Notes under the pieces: model-generated
Seen by the model: only the letters and a program-made list of their open reading frames with translations
Told to the model about the DNA's origin: nothing
Databases searched by the model: none
Source of the DNA: Paraphysoderma sedebokerense
Lineage: Eukaryota > Blastocladiomycota > Physodermatomycetes > Physodermatales > Physodermataceae
Reading direction: 5' to 3'
DNA length: 64,000 nucleotides
Assembly (NCBI GenBank): GCA_025602915.1
Contig: JAHLJZ010000009.1
Location: 124,001-188,000, forward strand
In this document: piece after piece, positions 47,944-60,281 of the stretch
Numbering within the stretch: the stretch's first letter is position 1
Layout of the letters: each line of letters opens with the position of its first letter
Made by a program: the position numbers and the translations under genes

Positions 47944-50622
47944 CTATTGATCGAAAATGACTTGGGTGTAGTCGGAATACCGCTCATACTCAGTCAAGAT
48001 TGCCTTAATCTGTTGATCAGACTAGATTACTCAATTTACAAATGCGATAATAAGATATTGTAAAATGAGCATTGCCAGTAAACACGCCACATACTTGGAC
48101 AGCGGAGACACGTCCAGGGCCCAGCGACTCTGAACTTTCGATTGCTGCGTCAAAAGTTGGACTGTTAAGGAATGATTGTTTATCAGTTAGAAGGAATTCA
48201 TTCAATTTTATTTGAATTTATGCGGACAGCTCTTTCTAGAGCAAAACAACTTGGGTTGGCCATTTTTGACTTGGATATTCACAGTCTGACTGACAGGCTT
48301 TCCTTCAGAGACAGGGAAGGAGATTCTTTCGGAAGGATTGAAATAATTCTGTAGCACTGCAGAAAATAAAAAGGTTGTCAACTAAGTGCTGAGCTGGTAG
48401 AGACTGAAATCACTGAGGAATTGAAACAAGAAAGAGACAATCACGCACCAGTTCCAGATTCCATGGTTAACGAAAATGATACACCAATGTTGGCATTGCT
48501 ACCTTGATTTGTTACCACAAAAAGAGAGGTGCCTCGTACGAAAGCATGAACTTGATCATCTACGAAAACGGATTGATGCAAGTTTTCATGGAAATCATCG
48601 GGTGCCTGAATTTCCTCTATTTAGTAAATATATTGTGACTTTGCTTCTGCGTATCTTAAACTTACGTAATTCCGGAATTCGTTTGTTCCAGCCAAAAATT
48701 TGTACAATTCTGACGACGTATCATAGTTGGAATACCATAGAGGTTCGCGATTTTGAGGATCTTCTCCACCGCGATATTGATGCTCGGTTCCTGCGAGGGT
48801 TTGTGTTTAAGCCTTTACAATTCAGGGAAGATCCTATGAAAGAATAAATAAAGTTCACCAACCATAATAAATGATTGGAATGCCTTCAATTCCGAGAACA
48901 TATAACAGTGCGTTTTTCAAAACGGACATGTCTAAGATACAGAGTCAGTCCCTTGCACATCAGAATAGCATTTCAGCCGATTTAACTCACCTCCATTTTT
49001 ATTTGCAAATCGGGGGACATCATGGTTGTCCACAAAGTTGCCGAGTGTTGTAGTATCCTATCAATACACACAAGCTCAACGAACAGATCATAATTAAAGT
49101 GCTTTCTCAATATGTTTAGTACCTTGAAGTAGCGGCGTATTTGTTGAATGCGGTCCGGTAACATTTTCATCGATTGCCTAGATCCAAATACATCTGACAA
49201 CATTGTCTTTAGCAAACTTAGAAACAACGCACCCAATTGATTATAAATTCATACCTTGGATAGTGTAATATAAAGGGAAGTTCAAAACGTGCATAGCATC
49301 TTGGTATTTGCTGATCTTTGCTGGATCTCCTTCATACACTTCACCCATAGCAAATAACTCGGTGTCTTGAAGTCTTTTCCTGACAATAGTCAGAAACTCT
49401 GCCCAAAAATCTGCTCGAATGTGTTTAACTATTTTGAATCGAAAATATTAGAAACTGCTTCGCATGGGCGTAAAGGAGATAAGCGATCGTTACCTGCGTC
49501 TAAGCGGAACCCATCCCAATCGATTCTGTTGTTATACCATGCTATCATAAACATCGCAACCAGTTAATGATTAGCACGGTTGAGATGAGCGAGTTATATC
49601 TAATACACTCACTGAACCAAATCTTGAGTTCGTCCACTACACCGGGTACTTCTGTATGCAAGTCAGGTAATGATTTTGAATCCGAACCTAATAGTCAAAA
49701 TCACATAATGAAAGTGAGATTAAGTCCGCCAATTCAAATAGGAGAGAGCCATACCGATTCGACAATTCACAATCTCCTCGCGGGTACTATTATTTCGAAT
49801 AATGCAATAATCATGATAATGCTCGTCTTTGTTAAATGGATGAAAATGAGCGACCGGCCCCACCCCACGGACGCTACCCTATTGTTACTTGCATTAGTCA
49901 ATCTACACATAAAAGCGAAACTGACACCCATTCGAGTAAAATATATACCATATGATTGACAACAACGTCAGACATGACAAACATCTGTAATAGAGTGCTT
50001 AGTTTAGCCTGGCTTACTGTTGCTGAAATGGGACAGGACAATCTTACATTGTTGTTATGAGCGGTCTTAACAAACTGCTGAAGATCATTTTCATTTCCGA
50101 AGCCAGAATTCAGATTGTACAAATTCAATGGCCAATATCCGTGGTATCCTCTATTTACGTCTGTTTATAAACAACATGTTAGCACGGAATCGAAAAGCGC
50201 GAACAAGCGATAAAAATTACTTTCAACTGGAAACGAAACCCATAAAGCTGTAAAGCTACCGGAGAAAATAAAAGTGAACATCAGTTAACCATCAAAAAAT
50301 TAAACTAGAAGTGATTCCCCTACCCCATGTTTTTGATATACTGCAGATTCTTTTCCAGTCCTGTGTATAAGAATTATGCACATCATTAATCTACAGCGCT
50401 TGGCGAGGCCTTGATGATTGGAGGGGTATAGGTACCTTTCCAGGAGCCACCGCAAAACTCTTTATAATCATTACATATCTCTTTGCCGCCATCGGTTTTT
50501 GCAAAACGGTCGGTTAAAACTTGGTATATCGTCCTTCTCTTCCATTCCTTTGCTGATTTCAAAGCCTGAACGGGACCCGCGAAAATCGCGGTCACGACTA
50601 ACAGGAGATGTAAAGGAATCAT
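47944..50622 (-). CDS. Secreted GH13 alpha-amylase
   Basis: A fungal Taka-amylase-type enzyme hydrolysing alpha-1,4 bonds in starch. The start MIPLHLLLVVTAIFAGPVQA at 50622 is a signal peptide. Exon order gives the usual blocks: AKEWKRRTIYQVLTDRFAKT, YKEFCGGSWKG, GYHGYWPLNLYNLNSGFG, DVVVNHM (region I), HFHPFNKDEHYHDYCII, RIDWDGFRLDAGKH (region II, catalytic Asp, near 49500), LFAMGEVYEGDP (region III, general acid Glu, near 49340) and NFVDNHDVPRFANKNGD (region IV, Asp, near 49025). Later comes HQYRGGEDPQNREPLWYSNY, and the last exon ends AILTEYERYSDYTQVIFDQ. More than ten small exons. No starch-binding domain was recognised. All catalytic residues are present, so it looks active. Confidence 0.88.
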
Positions 50623-51231
50623 ATTAGAGATTTTTATTCTGCTTCGCTGTTTGTTGAGATGTGACGGACGTAAGAATGTGGGGTGTGGGGTACTTATACA
50701 TTTTGATTCAGTCCAGGTCCTTCCTTCATGCGAATACCATACATTGGCGCCTTATTTTAGCCATCGCTGGGAGTGTGTTGTGATTTAAAAGCCAGATTAG
50801 TCCAGTACACAGCGGCGGTCGTAGTATAGTCTCTGAGTATTCGCCACGCCTCATATCCGCCCAATAACACAGTAGAAAATCCGCGTAATATCCAGCCATG
50901 CTGTTTTCTCAGAATACTCGGTTGTATATCCCAGCAATATTTACTTCAAGCAATTTCCACACAATATTAAAACTAAATAAATTTTAAATACATGGCAGTC
51001 GAATATTCTGTTGATACTGATACAATATTCGGCTAGCATTGCAGCCAAGAGTATTACACATAATATTAAAATCTAATAAAGCGAAAATGCTCAGCAGTTG
51101 AATACTTATCGGATATTGTACAATGCTTGGTACATGGGTATTGCTAATATATCACACATATCTTAGATGTGAAAGTATTCTGGATTGGATTGTAATTTGC
51201 GCTTCGGGACTACTTGATTTGAAATGATGCT
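50623..51231. other. amylase promoter and left flank of the transposon
   Basis: Between the divergent amylase start and the transposase stop. From about 50910 on it is dense in AATATT-type words (for example CAATATTCG at 51023-51031), which recur in the opposite orientation to the right of the element; these are probably subterminal motifs of the transposon. The exact terminus was not found. Confidence 0.45.
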
Positions 51232-54200
51232 TTATTCTAAAAGGTCATCTTCATCCTCCCAATCGTAAATAAACTCTCCGTCATCATCACCTTGATCACG
51301 AAGCCGAAATTCATTTAAAACGAAATTAACGTCATCTGAATGCCTCCAAAAATTTGAATGTTGCCCAACCTCAGTTCGCTCCATCGCTCGACGAACCGCT
51401 CCAAAAATCATACGACAGTTTCCGTCAGTTATACAGTCATGAAAGATACAAATGGTTCGTTCTATGTCAGTAAGTCGTAGGAGTTGAAACTCTGATTGCA
51501 GCCGAAGAAGTCGGCAGTTTGTCAAACGCTGCAATTGATTTTTTTCCCTATATTGGCGAACCACAACGACTTTCCTTGGGTTAGGTGATTGATCAGATCG
51601 TAGCGAGGAAGGATCGGGATTCAACAGAAGCAATTCTTCCAGTCGATACAATCTGGAATCCGCCGCACGAAAGCTACCCCCAATCTTCAGTCTCTGGCCT
51701 ACTGACGTGACAACCACTTGATATTTTTCGATTGTGCAATCACGATACCGCCTGTAGGCGACTTCGATGGTAGCAGCGAGTCTTTTGAACGTCTGCCACC
51801 CAACTTTGGTGTCATTCCAGGTGAATGTCTTTCGCCGTCGATTCTTCGTCCACTCCGAATTTGAGAAGTCAAACCTATCGTACTTCGGACGGAAAGAAAA
51901 ACCCAAGACCAAATTTTTAATAACACTTTCTTCCGCTACTCTCACCACTTGCTCCCCGGCTTGTTGAATGGGTATTACTGAATCGTAGAAAGTGTTTGTC
52001 TGACCGTTGACGCTGATATATCCACCATCAAGTAAATGTGAGGTGATTTCATAAAGACCGAATCTTGTTGCCACATCTTTCGATGTCGATTTGCGATCCG
52101 TATGGCAAATAAACTGCCTGGTAATGGCATTGGTCTAGATGATAGATAGAGTGAATAATTTGTGTAACTAAACTATCGAAAGGTGATGAGTCGTACCCTC
52201 TCAAACCGCTCTGTTAATCCATACAATAGAACACCAATTTTCTCAGCCTCGCTACCCAAATGCATCATTAAATGATACTTGATCCGCTTCCTTACTTTAG
52301 CTGGTTGGTGTTGAAAAGCCAATGTCACATACTCTTCCGCGAGTCTTCCAAGATCTGTTGTATATTCTTCCAGGTTCGGTATCTTTGTTACAAATATCAG
52401 CTTCATTAATTTTGCCAGAGAAACGAGACGAGTGACAAACTGATCACGCTCTTCACATTCATCCGGGTCGTCTTTGTTGTATACAGGATAATGAATGAAC
52501 GGTGCAATTTGAGCATAAATCTTGAGGTCCCGCCCAACAAAAGAATTGAGATAATTAATTAAGTGATGCCCAGACAGTTTCGACGCCAAATTAGATAGAT
52601 CAAGAGAATCAAGGATAGTGGCTAGCTTCTTTTTTTTCTCATCAGAAAGCTGGTTGATTCTCCTGCATTCGTATTTCACTGCACCCAGATGAAACATATG
52701 AAGTGGCTCCAGAAGAGAATGATAATTGAACCCGTCGCAATTCACCAATTCACACGTCGTATCACTCACTCCGTGCTCGGTGCGCTTGCGTCTTTTTCGA
52801 GTGTGCGATCGTTCCATCTGTATTTCCGCAATACATCTCTCGTAATTTTCTTGAGTTCGCAATGGAAGTATTTGGGTCGGCTCGTTCGCCACATGATTGT
52901 AATGACAGAAACGACAACTCTTATTGGCCGATGGTCCCAAATGTTGGCATAGTTCACTGGCTCTTGGATTGTCAGCCAGTGTAGCGAACAAACCACACAC
53001 CACTAAGACATCCTAAAAAAGATCGTATTAATTGATGCGAGACGGACATTTGCTACGAATCTTTGGCACACCTCCTGGATATATGCATCAAAGCATTCAA
53101 TTCCTTTTTCCAACTCTTGATAGATTTCTTCGGCAATCGGCTTCAAAAGTGCTTGAACATTTGCCCGATTTGAAGTACATAGAAAGTGGAGATTTTTTAA
53201 CTTTTGTTGCTCCTTGAATGGTAAACCAGCAAGCACGACGAAAACCGATTCGTATTTGTTCCATTTCTTAGTGGTGTTGCCGGAAGTTTCATCTGACCAG
53301 AGCATCAAGGGAACATTAACAACTCGCTTTCCATTTGCCTTCCTCTTCAACTCACTCCCTTCGCATATTGTTTCGATAAGTTCACGAGCGATAAATTCGT
53401 TCTCCGGCACTGTTCTGCGAAGAAAGAAATGATATTGCTGCTCTTGGTGAGGTAGATTGGGATTGATGTCTTCGAGATTGCGGTGAATGGTCAAGGGGAT
53501 GATTCTGTTAATACGTAATTCCTCATAGAATGAGGTAAGAACTAATTCTTTCGGGTGCATATGGTAGAGCCGGGGAGGGTCGTTATGTCGTAATGCAATC
53601 CGTAATCTAAAAATGGGATCAGAATCATAAATATAATTTTCCATGCTGGGCGAAAGGACCAAGGACTAACTTCACGTGCAAGTAGGTATTCTTGTAATAA
53701 ATTTCATGAATTAACCCTAATTTCTCTTCGTTTATCAGCACCAAATCACCAACAAAGAAGTCCCGATTGTTTAAACGAATCATAGGTGTCATGTAGATCG
53801 GGTTGGAACGCCATTTCTGAGACTGACAGAGAAGCTCAATATTGACTATTGTGTCTTCGGGATATCTCGAAATCTTCGAAGCGACATTCGGGTTCGCCAT
53901 TTGCATCTGAATGATGTCAGACAAGCTATTGACAAAGAATACGCAACCCGCATCGACGATGCGTACAGTTCTTGGTCGGGGCATTTTTTTTGCGAAATCG
54001 GTAACTTGACTTAACGTCGGCAGATCTTGCACTCCAAATTGACCAAACAACCACCACAAAAATTTAAGGAATGAACGAGGCAACACGTATTGACCGCCGA
54101 ATAGCATAATATGCAGCAACATGTGGTTCCTGGAAGGAAATGGGTAAAACGGATTGGCATTCGTTTCAGGTTCGTTTTGAGACGAGAACTCTGCGTCTTC

Positions 54201-54900
54201 ATCACTGCTCAAAGATCCAATATTGTGCGATGGGGATGGTGGGGTTGGAACCCTTCTGTGTCTCGGGGGCGGCACCGGAAGCAAAGGCTCTTCCTGATCT
54301 GCGATGAAATTGTCAGGAGCAATTTTTGATTTGGGCTTAGAATGAGATATTACCGTCTTGATCATGGTCTGCGAAATACTCTTCTGCAGTATCCCAACTA
54401 TCCGACTCTTCGGCAGATCCATATTGCTTATTTTGGTACACGTCCTCATGATAACTGTATTCTCCATCATGATTCACTTGGTCATAATCATCGTCATCAT
54501 TCTCCACTTCATCAGGCAGAATCAAATCAACCTCTTCCTCCACTCCCTTAAATTGATTCAACATGACGTGCCGATCATTTTTCTTCAACGATTTATCCTG
54601 AATGCGGTTTTGCAAAATGAGATTCGACCGATGAGTTTCCGACTTCTCGTGTTGTTTGAGGGCTTTTTCAGAACTTAGCATCAGCTTGCAAATTTTACAA
54701 GGTACCTGTATCATTAGTTTTCGACCGTACGGTACCGTCCTCGACATAGTTTCTTTCATGATGTCGGCTGATTTGGGTAATCCGCAGACCTCATTTATCG
54801 TGAATAGGGGGCCCTTGTAGTATTTTCCCCTTCCGAATTCACGTGACTCGCTTGTCGTTGTTTGTTTGGATTGTTTACGTGGATTGTTTGTTTGATTCAT
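51232..54900 (-). CDS. Plavaka-like transposase
   Basis: A DNA transposase of the Plavaka group known from fungal genomes. The start MNQTNNPRKQSKQTTTSES at 54900 leads to a C2H2-like finger (CKICKLMLSSEKALKQH then EKSETH) and an acidic stretch (DEVENDDDDYDQ). The next exon has MLLHIMLFGGQYVLPRSFLK and the region RTVRIVDAGCVFFVNSLSDI. The core is VNVPLMLWSDETSGNTTKKW, FVVLAGLPFKEQQKLKNLHF and CTSNRANVQALLKP, followed by LFATLADNPRASELCQHLGP and a CRFC zinc knuckle. Then comes YHSLLEPLHMFHLGAVKY and a long helical part. The C-terminal exon ends YDWEDEDDLLE. About six exons, all open. The catalytic acidic residues are not assigned here. Zinc finger plus acidic leader suggests DNA binding at the element ends. 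Confidence 0.78.
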
Positions 54901-54912
54901 TTGACTTCTACA

Positions 54913-56643
54913 ATGACTAGAAAGCGAGTAAATCAAAGAGCATTGCGGAATAGAGAAAACGACACTCCGCTCTCCAATGCAACAAATTATTCGGCCTCCG
55001 ATCAACGTAATGTTAATACCAGGGGTCGCGGCCCTGAAAATACACTTGCATCCAGTGCCCCCAGAAACAACAGTCATTCAGCGATTCGGTCAAATCGTCA
55101 ACTGCTGGATCGTGTGGGTACAAATACTCAGGCTACACCCAGTTTGAATGCCGAGTCTGCAGCTGTGCCTTCCCTTTTACCGCGAAATCAAAGAAATAAT
55201 ACCGGTTGGAGTTACATCCTAATGACTGTTTTGACTTCATCCTTATAAACTAGCAGTTAACTCTACAACCTTTGCCTTTTAGACAACGGACGTCAACCAC
55301 GACGAAGAGGGGGTGTCGGTACTCCTGAGAGAACAAGAAGTAACTCCCCTCTTCGCCAGCTATTCACGGCTGAAGTGAGAGAAATAGCGAATCGTGAAGC
55401 GGAACTCCGAGGTTGTGGAAGCTTGTGCCCATATATTTTATAGTCCCAATTTGACAGTCGTCCTCTGTATGTTCAAAAATAGGGAATCAAAATGGAGCAT
55501 CAGGCAATGCAACAACCGGCCAGCAAGGTAGAAATTCACGAAGTGCAACAACCCAGGCCCCGCCCGAGTTGAATTTTAGTAACGAGGAATTTGAGGTAAC
55601 AGTTCTTTACTTCTGTACATTTGGGTCCTTAAATCTGATACTTTACAATAGGCTTTGACTCCAGGCGAACAGATGTTTGCTTTAAAAGAAGCAATGCGGC
55701 ATATTGTCCGTTTAATGGAGAGCAATAATCGTTCACGTCGGGGCGAACTGCCCGCTCTCGTGCGGTTGACTACTGAACACAAGGTGATATTTGCTCTGAA
55801 GTAATTCTATTTGTCACGTCTAATATTTATTTTTTTGGTGTCTTTCCATTTTATAGAGAATTGTCAAGGATGCTACCATAAAAGCATTCTATACTCCCGG
55901 TCTTCCGAAGTACCTGAACAAAGCAGAGATGAATGTTTGTTAATTCCCTTGGTCAGTCGCGTAATTAAAAATTCTAATACTTAGTCTACGTCGGGTCTTC
56001 AACGATATAGGAATTCTTCGCACTGCATTTCCAAAATTTTAAGCAATATGCCAATGAAGTAAAAGAACTCGTGAGGGATACAATGTCGAAATGCCGTTTT
56101 AAATTACTTTCGCAAGTTACACAAGCTGTTCAGCAGGACGACGGGACGGATGTCATTGCAGCCGATCAGATTCCAATAGAAGCAGTAGATCTATCACGCG
56201 AAGACAAGGCCAACTTATTTTGGGTTATCGTGAGTCAACATTTATGATGCTAATGCATATTCAGCAAGTACTAAAATCTTAACTTCCTGTAGAAATATTG
56301 CATCTTGGCAGGCGCACCGAGACATAAAAACAAACCTGAAAAAAGTTTTTGGGTGGTTGACGAGTGGTTTCCAACATACAACAAGCTGCTCAAAGAGCCG
56401 GATACAAATGAACATCGTGCAAACCTAGATGTCATGAAACTGTACGTTCTGTCTAAAATGAGAGATCAATACGAGGAGGAGTTAATTGAAGTAAACACTC
56501 GCAACCTTGAACACGAAGAGTCCGATAATCCAGAAGAAGGCGACAGAGATAGCCTCAATGAAGACGATCATACCCAGTTATCCAGTGATAGAGCGGAGGA
56601 TGACAGTTCTGTTCCGAATTCGGATGATGAGCGGGGCAGATAG
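54913..56643 (+). CDS. Second protein of the Plavaka-like transposon
   Basis: The plus-strand start MTRKRVNQRALRNRENDTPL lies 12 bases beyond the divergent transposase start. About eight exons are joined: an Asn/Ser/Arg-rich N-terminus, PRRRGGVGTPERTRSNSPLR, ALTPGEQMFALKEAMRHIVR, RIVKDATIKAFYTPGLPKYL, EFFALHFQNFKQYANEVKEL, and DKANLFWVIKYCILAGAPRH followed by FWVVDEWFPTYNKLLKEP. The end is acidic (DDHTQLSSDRAEDDSSVPN). No known domain was recognised. By position it corresponds to the accessory, DNA-binding-type protein of CACTA-like elements, but this is inference. Some intron limits between 55400 and 56000 are uncertain. Confidence 0.6.
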
Positions 56644-57495
56644 GGGCGTCCCCTAGATTTAGGCTTTCGTGTATCCATAACAGTTTAATTAGTGACATGT
56701 ATCACAATATGCGTATTCGTACTCGCAATAGAATGTATTGGTAATTTCAATTGCATCTGCGCGGCCCCCTTCACACCCACTTTTGAGCTTCGGAATCTGG
56801 TTCGTAAATATTAAGCAAGAGTTGAGTAAACGTGCATGGAATATTGACATCTTTATGTCACAGGAGAATATAGAGCAATTAATACATTAATATAAGGCGA
56901 ATATTGAATTATTGATATACTTGTGTTAGCAAATTGTGTGGATATTCCTCAACAATTATTCGTGGAATATTGTCCTTCATAACACTTCGCTGATATTTCG
57001 GTTTTAAATTGAGACAAAATTTAAATAATATTCTCTGACTATCTCAATTTAAATTTTCCATAAACATACTACGATTTCCTTTGTGTACTTGACGTTCGGT
57101 ATTAGATGCCGTGCATTAATCTCAGGTCGCTTGTGTTTGGTTGTATTATAATATCTTGCTCTCCCTGAACGATCAAGGCGAAATCCTTTTGGCGCCCTTT
57201 TCAGCGTGATTTACCTGTGTGATCTCTGTCTGCTATTGGATACGTACTCTGTGTTTTGAAAGTCGTATTGCATCACGATTAAGATGATGAATGTGATTCA
57301 AAATGGATACAAAATGAAACAGTAAGGAAACAAATTGCCAAGGTTGAAAAGTCAATGCACTCGTTTCTCAATATCCCCATGTCCTTCCATCATTGAATGA
57401 TGAGGTCTTTGCCTTCACCGCAGAAAATTTGTTATATTACAATTACACATTGATCACATTTGACTCAAATCCTTCTTGTCTATGAGTCCCTTCAG
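56644..57495. other. right flank of the transposon and LSm7 3' region
   Basis: AT-rich, non-coding. It contains several GAATATTG-type words (56838, 56898, 56963) and a perfect 12-base inverted repeat, TTTAAATTGAGA at 57003-57014 and TCTCAATTTAAA at 57042-57053, with a 27-base loop. The outer transposon end probably lies here. No gene was recognised. Confidence 0.5.
57003..57053. repeat. 12-bp perfect inverted repeat
   Basis: TTTAAATTGAGA (57003-57014) is matched exactly by its reverse complement at 57042-57053, able to form a hairpin with a 27-base loop. It sits close to the estimated right end of the transposon, and may be part of its terminal structure or a chance AT-rich palindrome. Confidence 0.6.
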
Positions 57496-58250
57496 TTACT
57501 CATCATCATCTTGAACAAATGGATTGGCAATCTCTTCCGTTCCGTCGACAGGTGATATTAGAATTACAGCTGGGCCTCTAGCAACCATTAAACCTAATGA
57601 TCTCGAGTTAGATGTTAAGCGGTTGGGGTCTTCGGGGTCTGTGGGATAACGAACAAGATACGATGTTGGCAAAGGAAGAAGTCAGCGGCTCGTCCACTAA
57701 GTCAGAATCAAAATGGTCCATAGTAACGGACAAGTCATATTACCTCTCATATACTCTATTGTGTCGTCCAATACAATATTCATTAAGGGATCGAATCCTT
57801 TTAGAGTTCCGTGAACTGAAATAGAATATTAGAAGGTTGAAGCACCAAAAACGGAACAATCAGACATCCATGAATAAATTTCTTCAGCAGTAAAGAATTT
57901 TTTCTTCCTTCGGCGGCCAAGAAGATACTTCATCGAAGACGGGCAGCTTAGGACTGAGTTTATGAACTGAAATACACACCTTCTCGTCCACCAGCGAATT
58001 TAATTCGTACTCGTTTATCTGAATATTTCGATAAATCAAGAATATTCTCCCTCTTTCGTTCTTGCTGACCGCTGTGACTACCGCCTCTTCCTCCTCTTCC
58101 ACCTCCTCGGCCTCTGCCGCCACGATAGTTTCCTCGTCCCTGCAAAGTCATCAAGGAAGTCATATCAGAACGAAAATCAACAGAGTCAGGGTACCGGAAC
58201 CCAGAATAATATTAGCATCAGACGAGCCAAGAGCAACTTACTCGGTCCAT
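57496..58250 (-). CDS. LSM7: LSm7, U6 snRNA-associated Sm-like protein
   Basis: A subunit of the LSm2-8 ring that binds the 3' end of U6 snRNA and of the LSm1-7 ring in mRNA decay. Exon 1 encodes only three residues (MDR, 58250-58242) before a GTAAGT donor. Exon 2 holds a Gly/Arg-rich leader (GRGNYRGGRGRGGGRGGRGG) and then ENILDLSKYSDKRVRIKFAG with GREV. The next exon has VHGTLKGFDPLMNIVLDDTI and EYMR, the Sm1 motif with the FDxxMNxVL RNA-binding loop. The last exon has PNRLTSNSRSLGLVVARGPA (Sm2 motif), VILISPVDGTEEIANPFVQ and an acidic end. The RGG leader is longer than in the yeast protein. Start at 58250 is the only ATG that joins the leader in frame. Confidence 0.9.
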
Positions 58251-58619
58251 GATAATGTATATGAGTGTGTGAAATGAGGATTTTTTATTCAAGTGTCTGA
58301 AGTGATTCAGCGCGGATTGATCTCTTAAGCAAGGAATGTTTGTTTACGCTCATCGCAAGTCACAGCGAAACTGTCGAATGCCACAGGGAACTTGGGTTGG
58401 GACTTTTAACCGATATTTTACACAAAAATCATTAATTATTACCTTGAGGAATTACTAATAGAATAAGCTTTATATTTAATTATCAACTAATCAATTGCTG
58501 GAATTCCCTTTTTCCAATACATGTTATCCCATTCTCGTTCGAGCTTCGGGCTCCTGCGCTTTAAGAACGCGGATCCTTACAGTTTGTTATCATCTCCATC
58601 CCACATATAAATAGATGTA
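58251..58619. promoter_or_regulatory. divergent promoter region, LSM7 / WDR92
   Basis: 369 bases separate two start codons pointing apart, with no coding sequence between them. No specific regulatory motif was recognised. Confidence 0.35.
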
Positions 58620-60281
58620 ATGACCCAGTCACTTTCAAAACCGCAAATAATCACTCATATAACAAAGTCCCTCGCATACACTCCCTACGATGCAAAATGG
58701 ATCCCTTCGTCGGCCAAGTTTGTTGTACTTGGACAATATCCTAAAGGATCAGGGACTATTCAAATCTTTGAATTAGATGCTTCTGGCATCAATGTAGTCG
58801 CCGAAGTAAGTTATATACTCTTTCTAAGAAGGAGTTCAATCATATAGCACTCAATTATCATTCGACTTATTCATTTGTAAACTAATCATTGCCGTTGATT
58901 TGATTTTCCGCCGGATTCTATCTGGATTGTTCTGTTGGATCTGCGGGTGAAATGTTATTACAACAATACAAAATGATAGACTGAGAAACCATCGGCTTTC
59001 AAATGTGGTACATTCGGCGCATCGCCATTACATCAAAGAAACTTTGCGACTGGCGATTTCGACGGAAAGTTGGCATTGTGGTATGTGATCTGCATTGGGA
59101 CAGACATCACTCATATAGAAATGAGATTGAACCTCAATATTTTACTCAACCATACGAAATGCCAACACTTATATCAACTCTTTCATGGCCTGATATGATT
59201 CACCCATTGTAATATTAGGGATATTGAAAACATGGCCCTTCCAATATTTTCGATCAAAGCGCATGAATCGATCATCAATTGCATAGATGGGTGTGGTTCT
59301 TCTTTAAATACGGGTCCACCAGAAATAGTAACAGGGGGAAGAGACGGAGCTGTTAAGGTCTGGGATACTAGGCAACGAGATAAGCCTGTAGCAAATATCG
59401 CCCCCGAGAAAGGTGAAGAAGTGAGAGATTGCTGGGCAGTTGCTTTTGGTTTGTCATTCTCCCAATTAGCTGTTTCTCTTGACTATCTTTGGGTCATCTA
59501 TAGTGTCAATTCAGTCTAAATAGATAAGCTAATGATATGTATCGATCGAAATGTTCACAGGTAACTCCTACAACGATTCCGAACGATGCGTCTGTGCCGG
59601 TTACGATAACGGGGACGTTAAGCTCTTTGATCTTCGCAAAATGGAACTGACCTGGGAAACGAACGTCAAGAATGGGATATGCGGTTTGGAGTTTGACCGG
59701 AAAGATATCAAAATGAACAAACTTGCAATTGCTACATTAGAATCACAGTTCCACGTTTATGACATGAGAACACAGCATCCTGAAAAAGGTTTCGCCAGTG
59801 TGACAGAGAAGGTACTTTTATTTTCGATTGATGCGAGAATTTGTTGTCATAACCATCCCTGCATTATCTCTGCCTGATGTAGCCTTCCGGTGCAACCACC
59901 ATCTGGACAGTTAGACACACTCCTCAGAACCGAGATGTGTTTGTCACTTCAAGTGGTAACGGCGCATTAAATCTATACAAATAGTAAGTTAACCTCTTTC
60001 TACAACTACTACAACATATCCCTTTTCTTTCTTTTTTTCGACTGTATCACTTACCTGATACCTCCAATTCAAGCCGATACCCTTCCAAACGTCAGGACGT
60101 TGACTCCAAACAAATCCCCTATGGTATTGCTGGAAACGTAGAGTTACTTGCCTCTGCTACAATTGCTGATCAACCAATCAGTAGTTTCGATTGGAGTCCT
60201 GATAAGTTAGGATTGTGTGTGTTCACCGGATTTGATCAAGCTGTTAGAGTGGGGATTGTGACAAAACTGGCGGGGTTGTAG
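58620..60281 (+). CDS. WDR92: WDR92/DNAAF10 WD-repeat protein
   Basis: A seven-bladed WD40 protein (Monad) that associates with the R2TP/prefoldin-like co-chaperone and is needed for preassembly of axonemal dynein arms. The start [20 protein letters not shown] and [16 protein letters not shown] match WDR92 closely. Further exons have [93 protein letters not shown] and [20 protein letters not shown]. The end is [20 protein letters not shown] and VGIVTKL, again as in WDR92. About six exons. Conservation is high over the full length, so this is an orthologue. In fungi the gene is expected mainly in flagellated lineages. Confidence 0.9.

Larger units (their letters stand above)
50880..57060. mobile_element. 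Plavaka-like (CMC/KDZ-related) DNA transposon, about 6 kb
   Basis: A DNA transposon with two head-to-head genes: a transposase on the minus strand (51232-54900) and a second protein on the plus strand (54913-56643). The transposase carries the Plavaka block LMLWSDETSGNTTKKWNKY. Both flanks are AT-rich and share AATATT-centred words in opposite orientation (CAATATTCG at 51023, CGAATATTG at 56898). The outer limits given are estimates; terminal inverted repeats and target-site duplication were not resolved by eye. Both genes look open across their exons, so the copy may be young. Confidence 0.6.
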
